In this document: in pieces, positions 10,951 to 27,796 of the stretch
Position numbering within the stretch: position 1 is the first letter of the stretch
How the letters are laid out: every line of letters starts with the position of its first letter
Made by a program: the position numbers and the translations under genes
Notes under the pieces: model-generated
Told to the model about the DNA's origin: nothing
Database searches by the model: none
The model's input: only the letters and a program-made list of their open reading frames with translations
Assembly: GCA_037833965.1 (NCBI GenBank)
Contig: AP031357.1
Location: forward strand, 14,342,001 to 14,406,000
Reading direction: 5' to 3'
Source: Marchantia polymorpha subsp. ruderalis
Taxonomy: Eukaryota; Streptophyta; Marchantiopsida; Marchantiales; Marchantiaceae
Length of the DNA stretch: 64,000 bases

Positions 10951-11351
10951 TCGCTCAATCCACGTCTCCGTCGTTCGAATTCTGCAACCGACAGGACGGA
11001 AATGAACAAAGAGAGCTCGACGCTGCGCGGGCCATGCACTGAGTGCTACTCTGATTGGACGAAAGTGATAGATGGTCCACGGAATCCGTTCTTGTGAACG
11101 GATTAGCGAGGACGGAAATCGGAGGAATTGTGCAACGGCGTCCACGAATCGGGGCGAAATTCGACCGTTTCGGCGCAATAAAGGGCCCCACACATCCGAG
11201 TTTCCATCACGAGGCTGCAGAGCCAGCGACCGACCGACGGATGGACCTGGCGTCAAGATGCTTCTCCTCACAGAGAGCTCCAATTCAGCCTCCACGATTA
11301 CGACGACGATTCTTTCCACATTATAGTCAAATTTTCCAGTCGGAGATTTGA

Positions 11352-12490
11352 CTAAACTAAATTCGAAACCCGCAAGCTGAATTCATGCAATGTAATCAGA
11401 TGGCAAGATAATACGTACCAGAAGAGAGCCGTCGCTTTGGGAATGGCTGCGCAGCTGAAGATCGCGCTTGGAAGTGCACAGGAGTAGAAGGAGAAGAAGA
11501 AGGAGAAAGGGGCACACCGCCTGCAGTCTTGGAGAAACTCATGCCCGTGTTCTGCGAGCTTGTTGTGATCGAGCTGATGCAAAAGCGTCAGCTCGTGTTG
11601 GAGCTGGTCCGACAGAAGAGCTGGATTCGTGGCTAGCGCCATCTCCCATCGTGCGACAACTTCACGCACCAGCGCCCCCAGTCATGGCACTGGCTGCTCT
11701 TTTCTGCACTTCGCATCAGAAAACATCCATACCCTCGATGATGACGCTGTGGCTGCGGTTCAGAGGCTTGGAGCCGATCTCGATCGATTCGAGCCCGGTC
11801 CAGTTCAGAAGCGATTCATCTGGTCCTCCGCTTTCAGCTCCTCACTGCCTCTGAGTCCATTCACATCCTTCACTTCACTTCACTCCACTTCAGCTCGAAC
11901 CTCTGCGCACGAGTCTCATGCGAAATTCGTCTCCCGACGCCCGTCCTCCGCCACCAAACGCCGGACTGGGACCGGGACGAAGAGCAAGAGTGTGAAAGCC
12001 AGACCTCCCTTACACAATGGCTTCACCAGTCTCCGAGTCTCTGATACTCGAGGTCCGTCATCATCTGCGCTCTCCCTCCCGTCCACCAAAATCTGTAATC
12101 ATTGCTACCCGGAGAAGCAATGCTTCCTCCGTTCGTGGCGACTCATGCCGTTCAATCCTACTGCGCCATTGTAGCACGGACTCCGAGGGGCCCCATTCTC
12201 AAGGCTACGTCGTTGTTTGCTTCGCAGCCTTCGATTGCGGTAGGTGTAGAGGAGAGTGCTGAGAAATCAGAGGACAGTTCGTACGCTCCCAAGTGGGCGA
12301 GAGGACTCGAGATTTGCAGAATCCGAGCGCGTTTTCTTGTGAGGAACATGCTCACGATGTCGTTGACTCGCTCGTGCTCCATTCTGGAATTGCTTATTTA
12401 TTAGATGTCCGCACGGACAGTGAGCTGCCACAACTTCCTGAATCCACTTGTCCTGTGCTGTCCAGTCCAGCCTTCATTCCCTAAAAGCGT
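11352..12490. other. GC-rich unassigned stretch, possible leader exons of a neighbouring gene
   Basis: Open frames occur on both strands but none shows a known domain. On the minus strand a frame with ATG near 11643 starts MALATNPALLSDQLQHELTL and ends at a possible donor (gcg|gtgtgc) near 11515. On the plus strand an ATG at 12017 in good context opens an 81-codon Ser/Arg-rich frame. On the minus strand an ATG at 12382 opens 74 codons. Without transcripts I cannot join these. They may be 5' exons or leaders, including that of the fucosyltransferase gene. Confidence 0.25.
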
Positions 12491-14219
12491 TTTTCCCATC
12501 GAATGTCACTCCGATGGACTTGAATTCTCGAGCCATCAATTAGAAGTTTAGGATCGACTGCTGATTGATTACGTGCCATTAGCAAGAATGTACAAGATAA
12601 CAACTTCTGATTGCATTCATACGTGGTGATAAATGAACCGTTCGGTTGATAGAAACAAAGTACCGAAGATCCTTTCATCCCGATAATGAATAAACCTACA
12701 AAATAGAATTTATTCATAACAAAAATACCATGTTACGTTGTTTAGTTCTTCTTTAGATATTTGAAACATATTCAATATAACTTAAACGACATAGAAAAGC
12801 TAACTTAAAAATGGCTTGAATTTAGTAATTGCCACTTGATGTAACGCATCTTCATGTAAGAAGTCTCATATGTAATGAAAGAAATTTTGAAAAGAATCTT
12901 ATTTATATTACATTGTATACAAGTTTCAAAATAAATTAATTCTTTGCAAGAGTTATAGCGTAAATGGAATCACCAATTGAAAAATTTAGTTAAATGAAAG
13001 ATAACAATAATATGCTCCCGACTTCATGTACATACAACTAATAGAAATTATGACATTATCAGTTTTTCAACTTGATCAGTTTTATAAATTTGAATTTTAT
13101 ATTTTAAACAAAGAATACTTAACAACGTTATTTGTAAGCCCGTTTTTAATGTAACAATTTTACTTTCATTTCCACTGATAAAAAGTAAATAGATATTGTG
13201 TTTTTATATCGTGTGTTAGAAAAAAAAGGGGAAAAAATCTTTTATTTCGTATGAAAAGATGAAGTTGAAACAATATAAAAACTATTGTTAGATTAAATCT
13301 ATTGGAACAATGAAGATTCAAATATGTATTGATCTTCAGCTTGCATTGATAAATGTCAAGTAAATCTTTGACATGATTGAAATTTTTAACTATTTAGTAT
13401 ATTTAGACACTTGCGATTATTGATGAAAAAAGTTGATGTTATATTTCAAATCATGACAAGAAAAAACTTTTTCTTCAAAAACAAAATAAATTTTCTATCT
13501 ACTACAGAAGAACATGGTTTGTAATCAAGTCAGATGAACATATTTCATAATAGTATTGAAATCAAAAAATATATCATATTAGTAAAAATTTGTTGTTTTC
13601 TTTACACAAAGAATTATTTATCATACACTATGGTGTGATATACACAATATTGTGCTCTGAAAAACTCAAGTTATGGTTGTAGAGCTCTCTCTTGAGTTCT
13701 TGTGAGATGCCCTCTTCAATTTTTCTCTTCATTACATTTTTTTCAGTTGTTTCGATTTAATTTGCGTCACATTTCATGAAGCAAAATTTTCCAAAAAAAA
13801 ATCCATCTTGCAAAGATTCCACAGTTTTTTTTTGGTATAATCAGCATATACATCGCTCCACTTACATTTATTTGTTTATAAAATGTATATTTCTCCCTAT
13901 GTTTTCCCTATATTGTATATCAACTTCTCATCTACGTCTTAGCAGTTACTTGTAGATTAACTCTCCATCTCCGATACCAAATGTAGCTGCACTACATCGG
14001 ATTCCACACGACTCGAGTTTATAGTTTCAAAAATTCATACACATTAAGAATGAATGTGTCAACGAAGCTTATTTCTGGCATCTCAGGTTTCAATATACTG
14101 AACCAAGGATGTGCAAAGATCAGTATGTGAACAATTGGCCTTCATAATCATGCCCGCAGTCCCTCCCTGCCTGCACAATTCAGAGATTTTGAAGCAAGCT
14201 CCTCTGAAAGACTCACCTC
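12491..14219. other. AT-rich gene-free DNA
   Basis: Very AT-rich with no frame of note on either strand. Homopolymer A and T runs are frequent, for example near 13221 and 13793. I see nothing else in it; it grades into the tandem array that follows. Confidence 0.6.
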
Positions 14220-15240
14220 ATCTGACATTACGCTCAATCACTTGTCAACTCGAGATTCAACCAAACTCCCTATATACAAATCTCTACTGCATTGACTCTT
14301 CAACATAAAGTTACGCAAATTAATATCAATGATACATCATCATATAACTACATGCGTGGCTTGTTCGAATGTGCTTCCCATGCCTACGTGACGTTTTGCA
14401 AGTAGGGTTTTGCCACGTGTCAATTCGAGATTAGAGATTATACAAATCTTTATAGCTCATGCTTTCAAACGTAAAGTCATACAAGTTAATATGTATGATA
14501 CATCATCATCATGATTAGTGACTCCGTGGCTTGCACGAGCGTGCTTTCCGCGCCTATGTGACGTCTTGTAATTGTGGATCTTCCATGTATAAACTCAAAA
14601 TTACACCAAACTGCTAATATACAAATCTCTGAAGCTTAGGCTTTCTAACATAAAGTTAGTTCAGTTAATATCGATGATACATCATCATGATATGACTGCC
14701 AGCGTGGCTTGCTCAAGCGTGTTATCCTCCGCACCTAAGTGACGTCTTGCAAGTGGAGCTTTGTCACGTGTCAACTTGAGATTCAAGTTAAACTACTGAT
14801 ATACAAATCTCTGCAACATAGACTTTACAACGTAAAGTCAAGCAAGTTAATATTGTTGATACATCATCATCATGATAAAACTTTATATTAATGTTGCGCA
14901 AGCATGCTACCCACGCTTATGTGACGTGTTGCAAGTGAGTCTCTACCATGTGTTAACTCAAAATTTGACCTCACTACACCACGCATCCAATGTGTGCCAT
15001 GTGTCATTGACTTGAGCGTAATTGTGTCAAACTTCTTAAAAGTGTTGAATATGAAGATGTCTATTCATCAAAAATATCAAATTCAACGAACAAAACTACT
15101 AATATATAAATCTCTGCAGCACAAGGTCTCCAATCTAAAGTCAAAGAAGTTAATATCAAAGATACATCATCATAGTAAAATTGCTTGCGTGGCTTTCTCA
15201 AGCATGCTACCCGCGTCAACGTGATGTCTTGCACGTTGTT
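14220..15240 (+). repeat. degenerate ~180-bp tandem array with bZIP-site-like cores
   Basis: The word gatacatcatca recurs at 14331, 14497, 14676, 14858 and 15161, giving spacings of 166, 179, 182 and 303 bp. Each unit has the same order: a tacaaatctct motif, a (c/g)taaagt motif, a gttaatat motif, gatacatcatcatcatgat, gcgtggcttgctcaagcg, a near-constant gtgacgtcttgcaag, then ccacgtgtcaact. So most units carry a TGACGT(C) core and a CACGTG-like core about 25 bp apart. A further copy lies at 15940-16200 (gatacatcatca at 16024). The copies are diverged, so the array is old. Satellite remnant or eroded non-autonomous transposon array are both possible. Confidence 0.75.
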
Positions 15241-15720
15241 TGGGGAAAAAGAATTGTTCAATAAGCGCCAAACGAGCAAATTTTTGGTACTTGTGAAAAC
15301 CACTTAACTTCTAACACTCATAATTTTCTATCTATATACGATATTGACTTAAAACAAAGACTAAAACATATTTCACAATCCGCTCTATAATCAATGAAAA
15401 ATTTTAAGAATGATTTGAAAAAATGTATTTTTGTTCCTAAGACCACTTTTCTCTAAAAAGTACGTTGTCAGAGAAAAATAGGCAAATATCCATATTGACT
15501 ACTCCCGTCGGTTCTATCAAATCTCGCATCGTTCAATGTGAAGTCACCTAGTAAAACAAAGAAATCTTGAAACACACACAAACTCCAAAAGGAATGCGGA
15601 AACCTTCGAAACAGCAACTTATGAAAACGCAAAGATGGGACTTAGCGGAATGAGCCGTCCATTCTTTACTATTTAGCTTTTCAAGAAAACTTTCAGTAGT
15701 AAAACGTAGAATGTGAGTAG

Positions 15721-15840
15721 TAAAATTATAGTACAACTTGAAAGTAAGTACTACATTCAACTATAGTACGATACTTAGTTTAAGTTTGTAGTACAACTTC
15801 AGATTATGTACTACATTCAATTTTAGTCACCGTAAACACA
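15721..15840 (+). repeat. two-copy 60-bp direct repeat
   Basis: The stretch gtacaactt(g/c)...gta(c)tacattcaa occurs at 15731 and again at 15791, offset 60 bp, with several mismatches. It sits between the main ~180-bp array and its outlying copy. Confidence 0.5.
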
Positions 15841-15939
15841 TATAGCACCCACATTATTTATAAGTTTTCTCCCTTACTTAAATTCAAACAAAACACTAAA
15901 TATATTGTTGTCTCAAACCTCAAATAAACCCCACAACAA

Positions 15940-16200
15940 CGTGCGGCTCTGCCACATGTCAACTTGGGATTCGACCAAATTTCTCATGCTTTTTAACGTT
16001 AAATCATGCAAGTTAATATGGATGATACATCATCATCATGATATAACAACCTGCGTGACCTGCTCAAGCTTGCTATTCGCAACTACGTGACGTCTTGCAC
16101 ATGCGATTCTGCCATGTGTAAACTCTAGATTCAAAAAAAAACTACATATATACAAATTTCTACAGTTTAGACTCTCCAATGTAAAGTTAATATCAATGCA
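15940..16200 (+). repeat. outlying copy of the ~180-bp repeat unit
   Basis: It carries the same ordered words as the 14220-15240 array: gatacatcatcatcatgat at 16024, then ctacgtgacgtcttgcac near 16083, then tacaaatttct. It is separated from the main array by about 700 bp. Confidence 0.6.
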
Positions 16201-16204
16201 GAGC

Positions 16205-17179
16205 TCTCACTAGGCTTGGTGCAACCTCTCGTGCCAACTACAATATAACCGACGTTACTTTAAGTGACTTCTTGAATAGATGACATCATTGATTGCTACC
16301 AATAGCTCCAAATATTTTTCAAAGCTTTTGTGAAATTACCAAATTCTCTCAAAAAAATTAATAACTTTATTTCCAATCTACACTTTGACAAAAAAGTTAT
16401 GCGAGATGAGGTGTCTTTTGAGTTTAATATACTTAAGTACCTGCAGGATGTAAAAGTATGTGTTTTTAATGACTTTTGGCCAATATATAATGGTAATCAT
16501 GAAGTTCATCTTCCTCTCTACTCTTGATGCTTGCATTATTTACGGAGTTTCATAGTTCTACATTATCATAAGACATGCTCTGCTTCAAAGGAGTATTATT
16601 TATTATGAAAAATAAATAAAATAAATAATAAACGGGCCCTCATCTAAACATTGAACTGCATGTTTTTATCGCTTTCATACCCTTTTAGTGCTCCCGGTTT
16701 GATATCATCCATTACAAAGACACTAGATGAGTTTGTTGTTTGTGTTCATATTGCCCCTCGTACACTTCAATCCAATCAATGTTGCTCGAGATTTTGTTCC
16801 GCATTGAGGTATTTCGTAGCTAAATATGAAGAAGCACTCTGTCTTTGAGACTATGGTTGGTCCTGACACATGAGTCATCAACTTTACAGCATATGTCATG
16901 AAGTGTTCCCATGAGACAGTGTTCAGAGTCAGCATGTATAGTAGTATCATTTGGACAATAGCTCTTGCACTGACAATATGTTTGATCTATACTGTGATAG
17001 ATTGCATCTTGGCATTACACATGTAATTGATCACCTTTGTTTGTCATCAAAGGTGATCCACATGCAATGCATTAAAAGTATAATACGTATGTGAGTTATC
17101 AGCTTCAGTTGTATGTTTTTTTCTTTCTAGATTATTTGTCGTTTAATAATCGCTCGCTGAGTCAATATCCTTTGGGCTG
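16205..17179. other. gene-free spacer with a small inverted repeat
   Basis: Only short frames without motifs. A perfect 11-bp inverted repeat (gatcacctttg / caaaggtgatc) lies at 17029-17058 with an 8-bp loop. Confidence 0.45.
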
Positions 17180-17598
17180 TGTAGGAATTGACGGCTTTGA
17201 TTTATTTTGATCTTTACCGTTTAAAGTACCGTTATAAGTCGAGATGATATAAGTCCAGTTAGCTCGGAGCATGAAAGTAATAAGGTTTTCAAGAATAGTC
17301 GAGAAGGAGAACGGGGAGACATCTACGTGAGAGAATCACCTGTGAGGGAAGTGTTAGTCTTGCTCGGGAAACAGTAGTGATTTCTCGAGTATGTAGTTCT
17401 CAGTAGACTGAAACCTTGTAATGACGATAGGAAGGTCAAGTCTGAAGAAACTGATCTTGGATATATATACTCAAACTACCTTCATTGAGGAGTTTGCGGA
17501 GAGTATACTTTCAAGCTGAACCTCGTCAACAAATGCTTGTGTTTGTATGGTGTGTGTACTGTGATTTTGTGTAGGTTATGAAGATTGAAATCCCTACA
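17180..17598 (+). repeat. 5' LTR of a Ty1/copia element
   Basis: About 419 bp bounded by the inverted ends tgtagg (17180) and cctaca (ends 17598), the canonical TG...CA form. It is followed one base later by tggtatcagagc (17600-17611), the usual primer-binding site complementary to initiator methionine tRNA. No matching target-site duplication is visible: 5' flank ggctg, 3' flank of the element actta. Confidence 0.85.
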
Positions 17599-17599
17599 G

Positions 17600-17611
17600 T
17601 GGTATCAGAGC
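17600..17611 (+). other. copia primer-binding site
   Basis: The sequence tggtatcagagc, complementary to the 3' end of initiator tRNA-Met, lies one base after the LTR end, as in most plant copia elements. Confidence 0.85.
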
Positions 17612-17837
17612 GTTGGAACATTGATCTTGAATTCACAGCTTCCTCGCATTTGTCTCCTACGCTCAAATCAACCTGGCGGACTTGGAAGCAACGAGTCAAC
17701 TCGCTGGGCGTACCGGCGAGCCAAAAAGGAGCGACGACCTTCCACAGCAAAGCACCAACACAAATTTTTCTCAACGAAGCATATCAAGTCTTTGTTCTTG
17801 GAATCCTTTGACGGCAATGTGAATCGACATAGAGAAA

Positions 17838-20620
17838 TTTGATAGGACTAGAGATTTTTGCATATGGCACAAAAAAATCTCAGCTCTCCTTGCTCAACAG
17901 AGATTGCTGAGGATCATTCCCGACTCAGTGCTATGGCCTGAAGATACTCTGCAAGACCAAAGAGAAGAAAATGTCTGAAACGGCTATGGGTACAATGATT
18001 TTTCACCTTTTTGATTCAATCATTCGTCTTATTGACAAAGAAAACACACCAGCGAAGGTGTGGAATAAGCTTGAGGAGATGTTTCAATCTCGCTTTCACT
18101 CCAACAAAATCTACCTGAAAGAGAGACTCTTTGGGTTCATGATGGACCAGGCAAAGTCATTGGAAGCCAACTTGGACGAGTTCTTGAGAATGACCATTGA
18201 ACTCACAAATTCTGGCGACAAGGAAGAGCTCAACAACGAAAATAGAGCAATTATTATTCTCAACTCTCTTCTATAGGCATACAAGGAGGCAAAATCGGCT
18301 ATCAAGTACGAGAAGTCATCAATCACCCTACATGAAGTGATTTCTACACTCAAATCCAAAGATCTGGAAATCAGAGCAGACAAGAAGACCTTTGATGATG
18401 GCGAAAATCACATGGCTCGTGGCAAACAGCAGTGCAAGAACACAGATGGAAGCAATTTCAAGTCCAAGAACCATGGCAAACCATCTACAAAGATCAACAA
18501 TCGGAGTACCAACTCCAACTCTGACAAGAAGTGCTTCTACTATAACAAGATGGGTCATTTCAAGAAAGATTGCTACTCATGGATAAAGAAAAGCAAGGAG
18601 AATCAAGCTAGTACATCACAAGGTCATCAAGATTCAGCAAATTTTGCTGATGGCTACAGCGATGGCGAAGTTCTATTGGCATCAGGAAAGCTCAAGGCCT
18701 CTAAGTGGATACTTGACTCTGGTTGCATCTATCATATGACACACAACAAGCATTGGTTGTCGGACTACCAAGAACTCAATGAAGGGAAGGTAATAATGAA
18801 TATAACCATTCTTGTTCAGTTGCTAGTATAGAATATGTGAGCATTAAGATGGCTGATGGTGTTGTGAAAATTCTTGAAAATGTTAGATGGGTACCTGAAT
18901 TATCTAAAAACCTGATCTCCATTAACATTCTTGATGACTTGGGTTATACTAACAAGATAGAGCAAGGCTCTATGTATATTGCAAAAGGTGCTACTGTTTT
19001 GAAGGGTATGAAGATAGGTGGTCTTTATTATCTCATCGGAGATACACTTCATGGAGTTGCATCAGTTGCCACTACCCAAGACGATAGCAAAGATACACTT
19101 TGGCACCGAAGGCTGGCCATATCAGTGAAAAGGGTCTACAGATGATGAGCAACCAAAATCTGCTAGGAAAGTACAAAGTTAGCAAACTTGATTTTTGCAA
19201 GCATTGCATTTTGGCAAAGAACCAGAAGCATAAATTTCCAAGAGGAAATTATACGTCTACACAAATACTTGAGTACTTTCACTCAGATTTGTGAGAACCC
19301 TCAAGAACAGCAACACATGGCGGTAACCTCTACTTCTTATCTATCATTGATGACTTTTCTAGAAAAGTTTGAATATATTTGTGGAAACACAAAAATCAGG
19401 CTTTTTAGAAATTTAAAGAATGGAAAATTCTGGTTGAAAATCTGACTGAGAACAAGGTTAAGACCTTAGAAACAGACAATGGTCTTGAGTTTTGTAATGC
19501 TGAGTTTGATCAATTTTGTGCCAATGAGTGTATTCAAAGTCATACAACTGTGAGACTAATCCCTCAATAAAATGGAGTTGCTAAGAGAATGAACAGATCA
19601 TTACTAAACAAGGCAAGAAGCATGCTGTTTAATTTTGGATTGGCTAAAGCTTTTTAGGGTGAAGCAATGGTCACAACGGCATATCTAGTGAACGGATGCC
19701 CTTCAAGTGCCCTTGAGTTCAAAACACAAGAAGAAAAATGGAGTTCAAGGCCACCTAATCTCAATCACTTGAGAGTGTTTGGATTCTCAGCCTATGTTCA
19801 TCAAAGTCAAGGCAAATTGGAGCCAAGAGCCATCAAATGCGTGTTTTTTGGCTATTCACAAGGTACCAAGGGGTATCGGTTGTGGGTAAGGAAAGGTAAT
19901 GGTTTCAAAATTATCAATAGTAGAGATGTGATATTTAATGAGACTTTATTCCCTTGTCAATCATAGACTCATCCAAATTCTAGTGTTGTGAATGTCTCTC
20001 ACCTCCAGAAAATTTAGAGAATATTATTCAGGTGGAACCAACTATTCATGTCACTCCTCCACAAGCTCACGGCAAAGCAACTCGAGTGACCATGAAGATC
20101 AAGACGTGCAAGCTCCAGATCAGATCACTGAACCAAGCAATCACACTGATTAGGAGCAAGGCAACTACGAACAAGAGATGACAAGTCAAAGCAATTAAGA
20201 GCAATCTCTCCAACAACGTGACTACATTCTCACTAGGGACAGAGAAAAGAGAGTATCAAGACCTTCACATAGATATGGCTTCTCCGCATACTCTGAAATC
20301 CTTGCTATGCTTTCACATCAGCCTTGGAGATTCATATATAGGAGCCACTCTACTATCAAGATGCTATTGCTGGATCATACTCAAAAATATAGAAGAAAGC
20401 CATGAGAGAAGAAATGGAGTCGTATAGGAACAAAACTTGGAATATATTTCCAAGACCTAAGGATCAAAAGCCAGTGACATGTCGTTGGCTTTACAAGATC
20501 AAAGAAGGTGTGATCAATTCTCACAAGCCTAGGTTTAAGGCTAGGCATTAGCCTAGCCTTAAAAGCTAGGCAAAGAGTTTCACGAAGGTTGAGGGAATAG
20601 AATATAATGAGATTTTCTGT
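17838..20620 (+). pseudogene. copia gag-pol, degraded
   Basis: The gag part (about 17838-18300) reads KVWNKLEEMFQSRFHSNK and carries a TAG near 18274. The zinc knuckle near 18531 is CFYYNKMGHFKKDC; the family pattern is CX2CX4HX4C, and here the second cysteine is tyrosine. The protease motif is WILDSGCIYHMT (near 18706). The pre-integrase motif LWHRRL and the integrase motifs TDNGLEFCNAEF and NGVAKRMN follow with frame changes. In-frame stops lie near 19567 (TAA) and 19657 (TAG). The RT start has FKAR followed by a local hairpin, then EGIEYNEIF. No intact polyprotein can be made. Confidence 0.85.
20535..20562 (+). repeat. 12-bp inverted repeat inside the copia RT remnant
   Basis: The arms ttaaggctaggc and gcctagccttaa are separated by atta. 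They replace the codons that should follow the FKAR motif and introduce a stop. Confidence 0.7.
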
Positions 20621-20648
20621 AGGTTATGGGTTTATTGAAATCCCTACA

Positions 20649-22520
20649 ACTTAACAATTAACGGAAAACAGTCTCGAGTGACCGGCATCTTCCGGTGCCC
20701 ACTTGTGCACGAACTACGAACCTCCGCCCCCAATCTTCCGTCAGTTTTTCCAAGTGTGATGCATTTTATGTGCACAAGATGAACGATGAACGATGAACGG
20801 GTTCAAGCTTCGAGCTTCTTCTTCTTCTTCTTCCGTCTCATCGTAGGGCATATGATTATTTAGCGACTACTCCACGACCATCTGGCGTGCTGAGTTGCGA
20901 TGAGTGGCTGGCGAGAGGCAGTCGCCTAAGAAGAGTGAAGGTTTCATGGCGCTGTATCGAGCTTTGGGCCTATTTCTCATCGTACCTCGCTCTCAAGACG
21001 ACCTTCACGTATTACTGCACGTTCTCTGTTTCCCATCGTCCATCGTCCAATTCCTCTTTCTGGACTACGAATGTGCGAAACAAATTGGTATAAATTCTGC
21101 GGCTGCCTGTGGACGCGACGATGTTTTGTGATTGTTTCTTTTCCCCGGTAGACCGGAGGCATGGACGATTTTGACTAAGGTTATGAATGTCATGATGGGA
21201 TTTGTTCGATGTGAGAAAAGCCTGGGCAGGTGGATGAAATGATACCAGTATGGGAAGACCCCATCAAGCATCACGAGGGAAAATCCAAACGAGAAACGAT
21301 GAACTAGTCCCCAATATATATCTACTTTACCATCATTTAACTTGATTGTCTCCTATATATTCTGATATATAGGGTGAAACTAATTAGTTCCCTTGGTAGA
21401 GTAGTAAACACATGGCCTAAAATATACTAACAATATAGTGGAATATGTTATATTTGTATCTTTCAATGCTAAAAGAATTATATCGGTACAGTCTAGTATA
21501 CTCTCTGTATATATACTCTCCAGCAACAAAATATCTGTCTTATCACCTGAAGTGGTTACTAATCCTATGTATAATACCAAGTTGATGATAATACCAAGAG
21601 GTATAAGAGAGAAAACCTTATGAAAAGTTATATTCCAACCTCCGAATTTAGTCCAGTGCACGTCCTCTTGTCATACTGCACCACCTTACGGTTAGATCCT
21701 ACAAATTTCTCGGCATATGCTTTCTGTGTGAGACATCAGTAGGGAATGACGGAAGTTGGTTGACTTTGGATTACTCCGACAGCCAGCGGATGTTTCCATG
21801 TTACTACCTCATACGTGGGCGCATCCCAGGCATGCGACTGAATCGACCAAGATTCATGGATTTTTTGCGTGGGTGCAGAAAACAAGTCTTTGTGGGTCCC
21901 CAGGCCTGGGACGTCTCACTACACTGTAGTACCATTGAGGAATGCAGCACACCCTCGTAGAGCAGTTGCAAAGTCAAGCATTTCATCCTTCGAAGCAGTG
22001 ACTTCATAATCATGTATTGCGCTCTGCCCTTGCAATGTCCTCCTTGCTGAGATGGTTGACTTGACGTGAAGTGCGTCCCTTCTTTAAATGAAGTTCTAGT
22101 CCCGTATTTCCTCTGAAAGTATCACTCTCTTTCGGTGTGAATACTGTTGCAAGAAACAAACTGATATCCGAGAATAGCGGCTAATCTGAACGACAGACAA
22201 TGTTTGCGTGTTACATGGGCTTCTTCAGTTACACCAACAAGGAAAAAATCTTCTCGTTTCAGCCTTCGTAGTTGCCGTCAAGAACCATTCACCATCAACA
22301 ACAAGACTGTACAAGGCCTCGTTGGCAAATTTCTTTGGAAAATTTTCATTATGTAAGAGCCCCTTGGACACCGATTATACACGGATGAGAAGCAAATATT
22401 CTACAATTTGCAAATGGGTATCTACTATACCCGTAGTTTGTAATGATTTCGACTATCACGTACAATACACAGACCGTGGACAACAACTATGCAAAACTCT
22501 GGACGTGGTAATCTACTCAT
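20649..22520. other. gene-free spacer with a TTC microsatellite
   Basis: No frame with recognisable motifs on either strand. A (ttc)n run lies near 20816-20834. The last few hundred bases are probably the 3' UTR of the ABCF gene on the minus strand. Confidence 0.5.
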
Positions 22521-27529
<5,009 letters not shown>

Positions 27530-27796
27530 TCGACGAGCCCGGTGTCGATGGATCGACCGACTGCGACGAGCACCGGAGCAGGAGCAGCAGCAGAGCACGA
27601 GCACGAGCGATGTGCCTGCGAGCGAATGCGCCCCTAAACCTCGAGATTCTGTCTCTCGGTGGGGCCAGCGGAGGCTCCGCGCGTCCGGATAAGGTTCTCG
27701 AGCACCCGCGCGCCTGCCACGTCCGACCAAATGGCGCTGCTATATGAAGCCCCGACGAGCTCCGGCCAGCCCCCGACCGCGCTCTGAAGGCCAGCT
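27530..27796. promoter_or_regulatory. 267-bp divergent promoter between ABCF and CLD1-type genes
   Basis: The two start codons face away from each other, at 27529 (-) and 27797 (+), with only 267 bp of GC-rich sequence between. The leaders and promoters of both genes must fit here. I see no clear TATA box. Both products carry plastid-like leaders, so shared expression is plausible but inferred. Confidence 0.6.

Larger units (their letters stand above)
17180..20648 (+). mobile_element. Ty1/copia LTR retrotransposon, collapsed by internal deletion
   Basis: Contains a 5' LTR, tRNA-Met-type PBS, gag with zinc knuckle, protease, integrase and the start of reverse transcriptase. The RT frame breaks off after a VEGIEYNEIF-like motif. 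It runs straight into 38 bp that match only the last 36 bp of the LTR (20611-20648 versus 17563-17598). Most of RT, all of RNase H, the polypurine tract and nearly all of the 3' LTR are therefore missing. Confidence 0.85.

Noticed and set aside
9565-11097. 510-codon open frame on the plus strand
   Set aside because: It lies antisense to the GT37 fucosyltransferase, has extreme Arg/His/Val bias typical of antisense translation of GC-rich codons, and shows no motif.
10951-11319. 123-residue N-terminal extension of the fucosyltransferase
   Set aside because: Open frame but no ATG; it would also place the membrane anchor in mid-protein, unlike GT37 enzymes.
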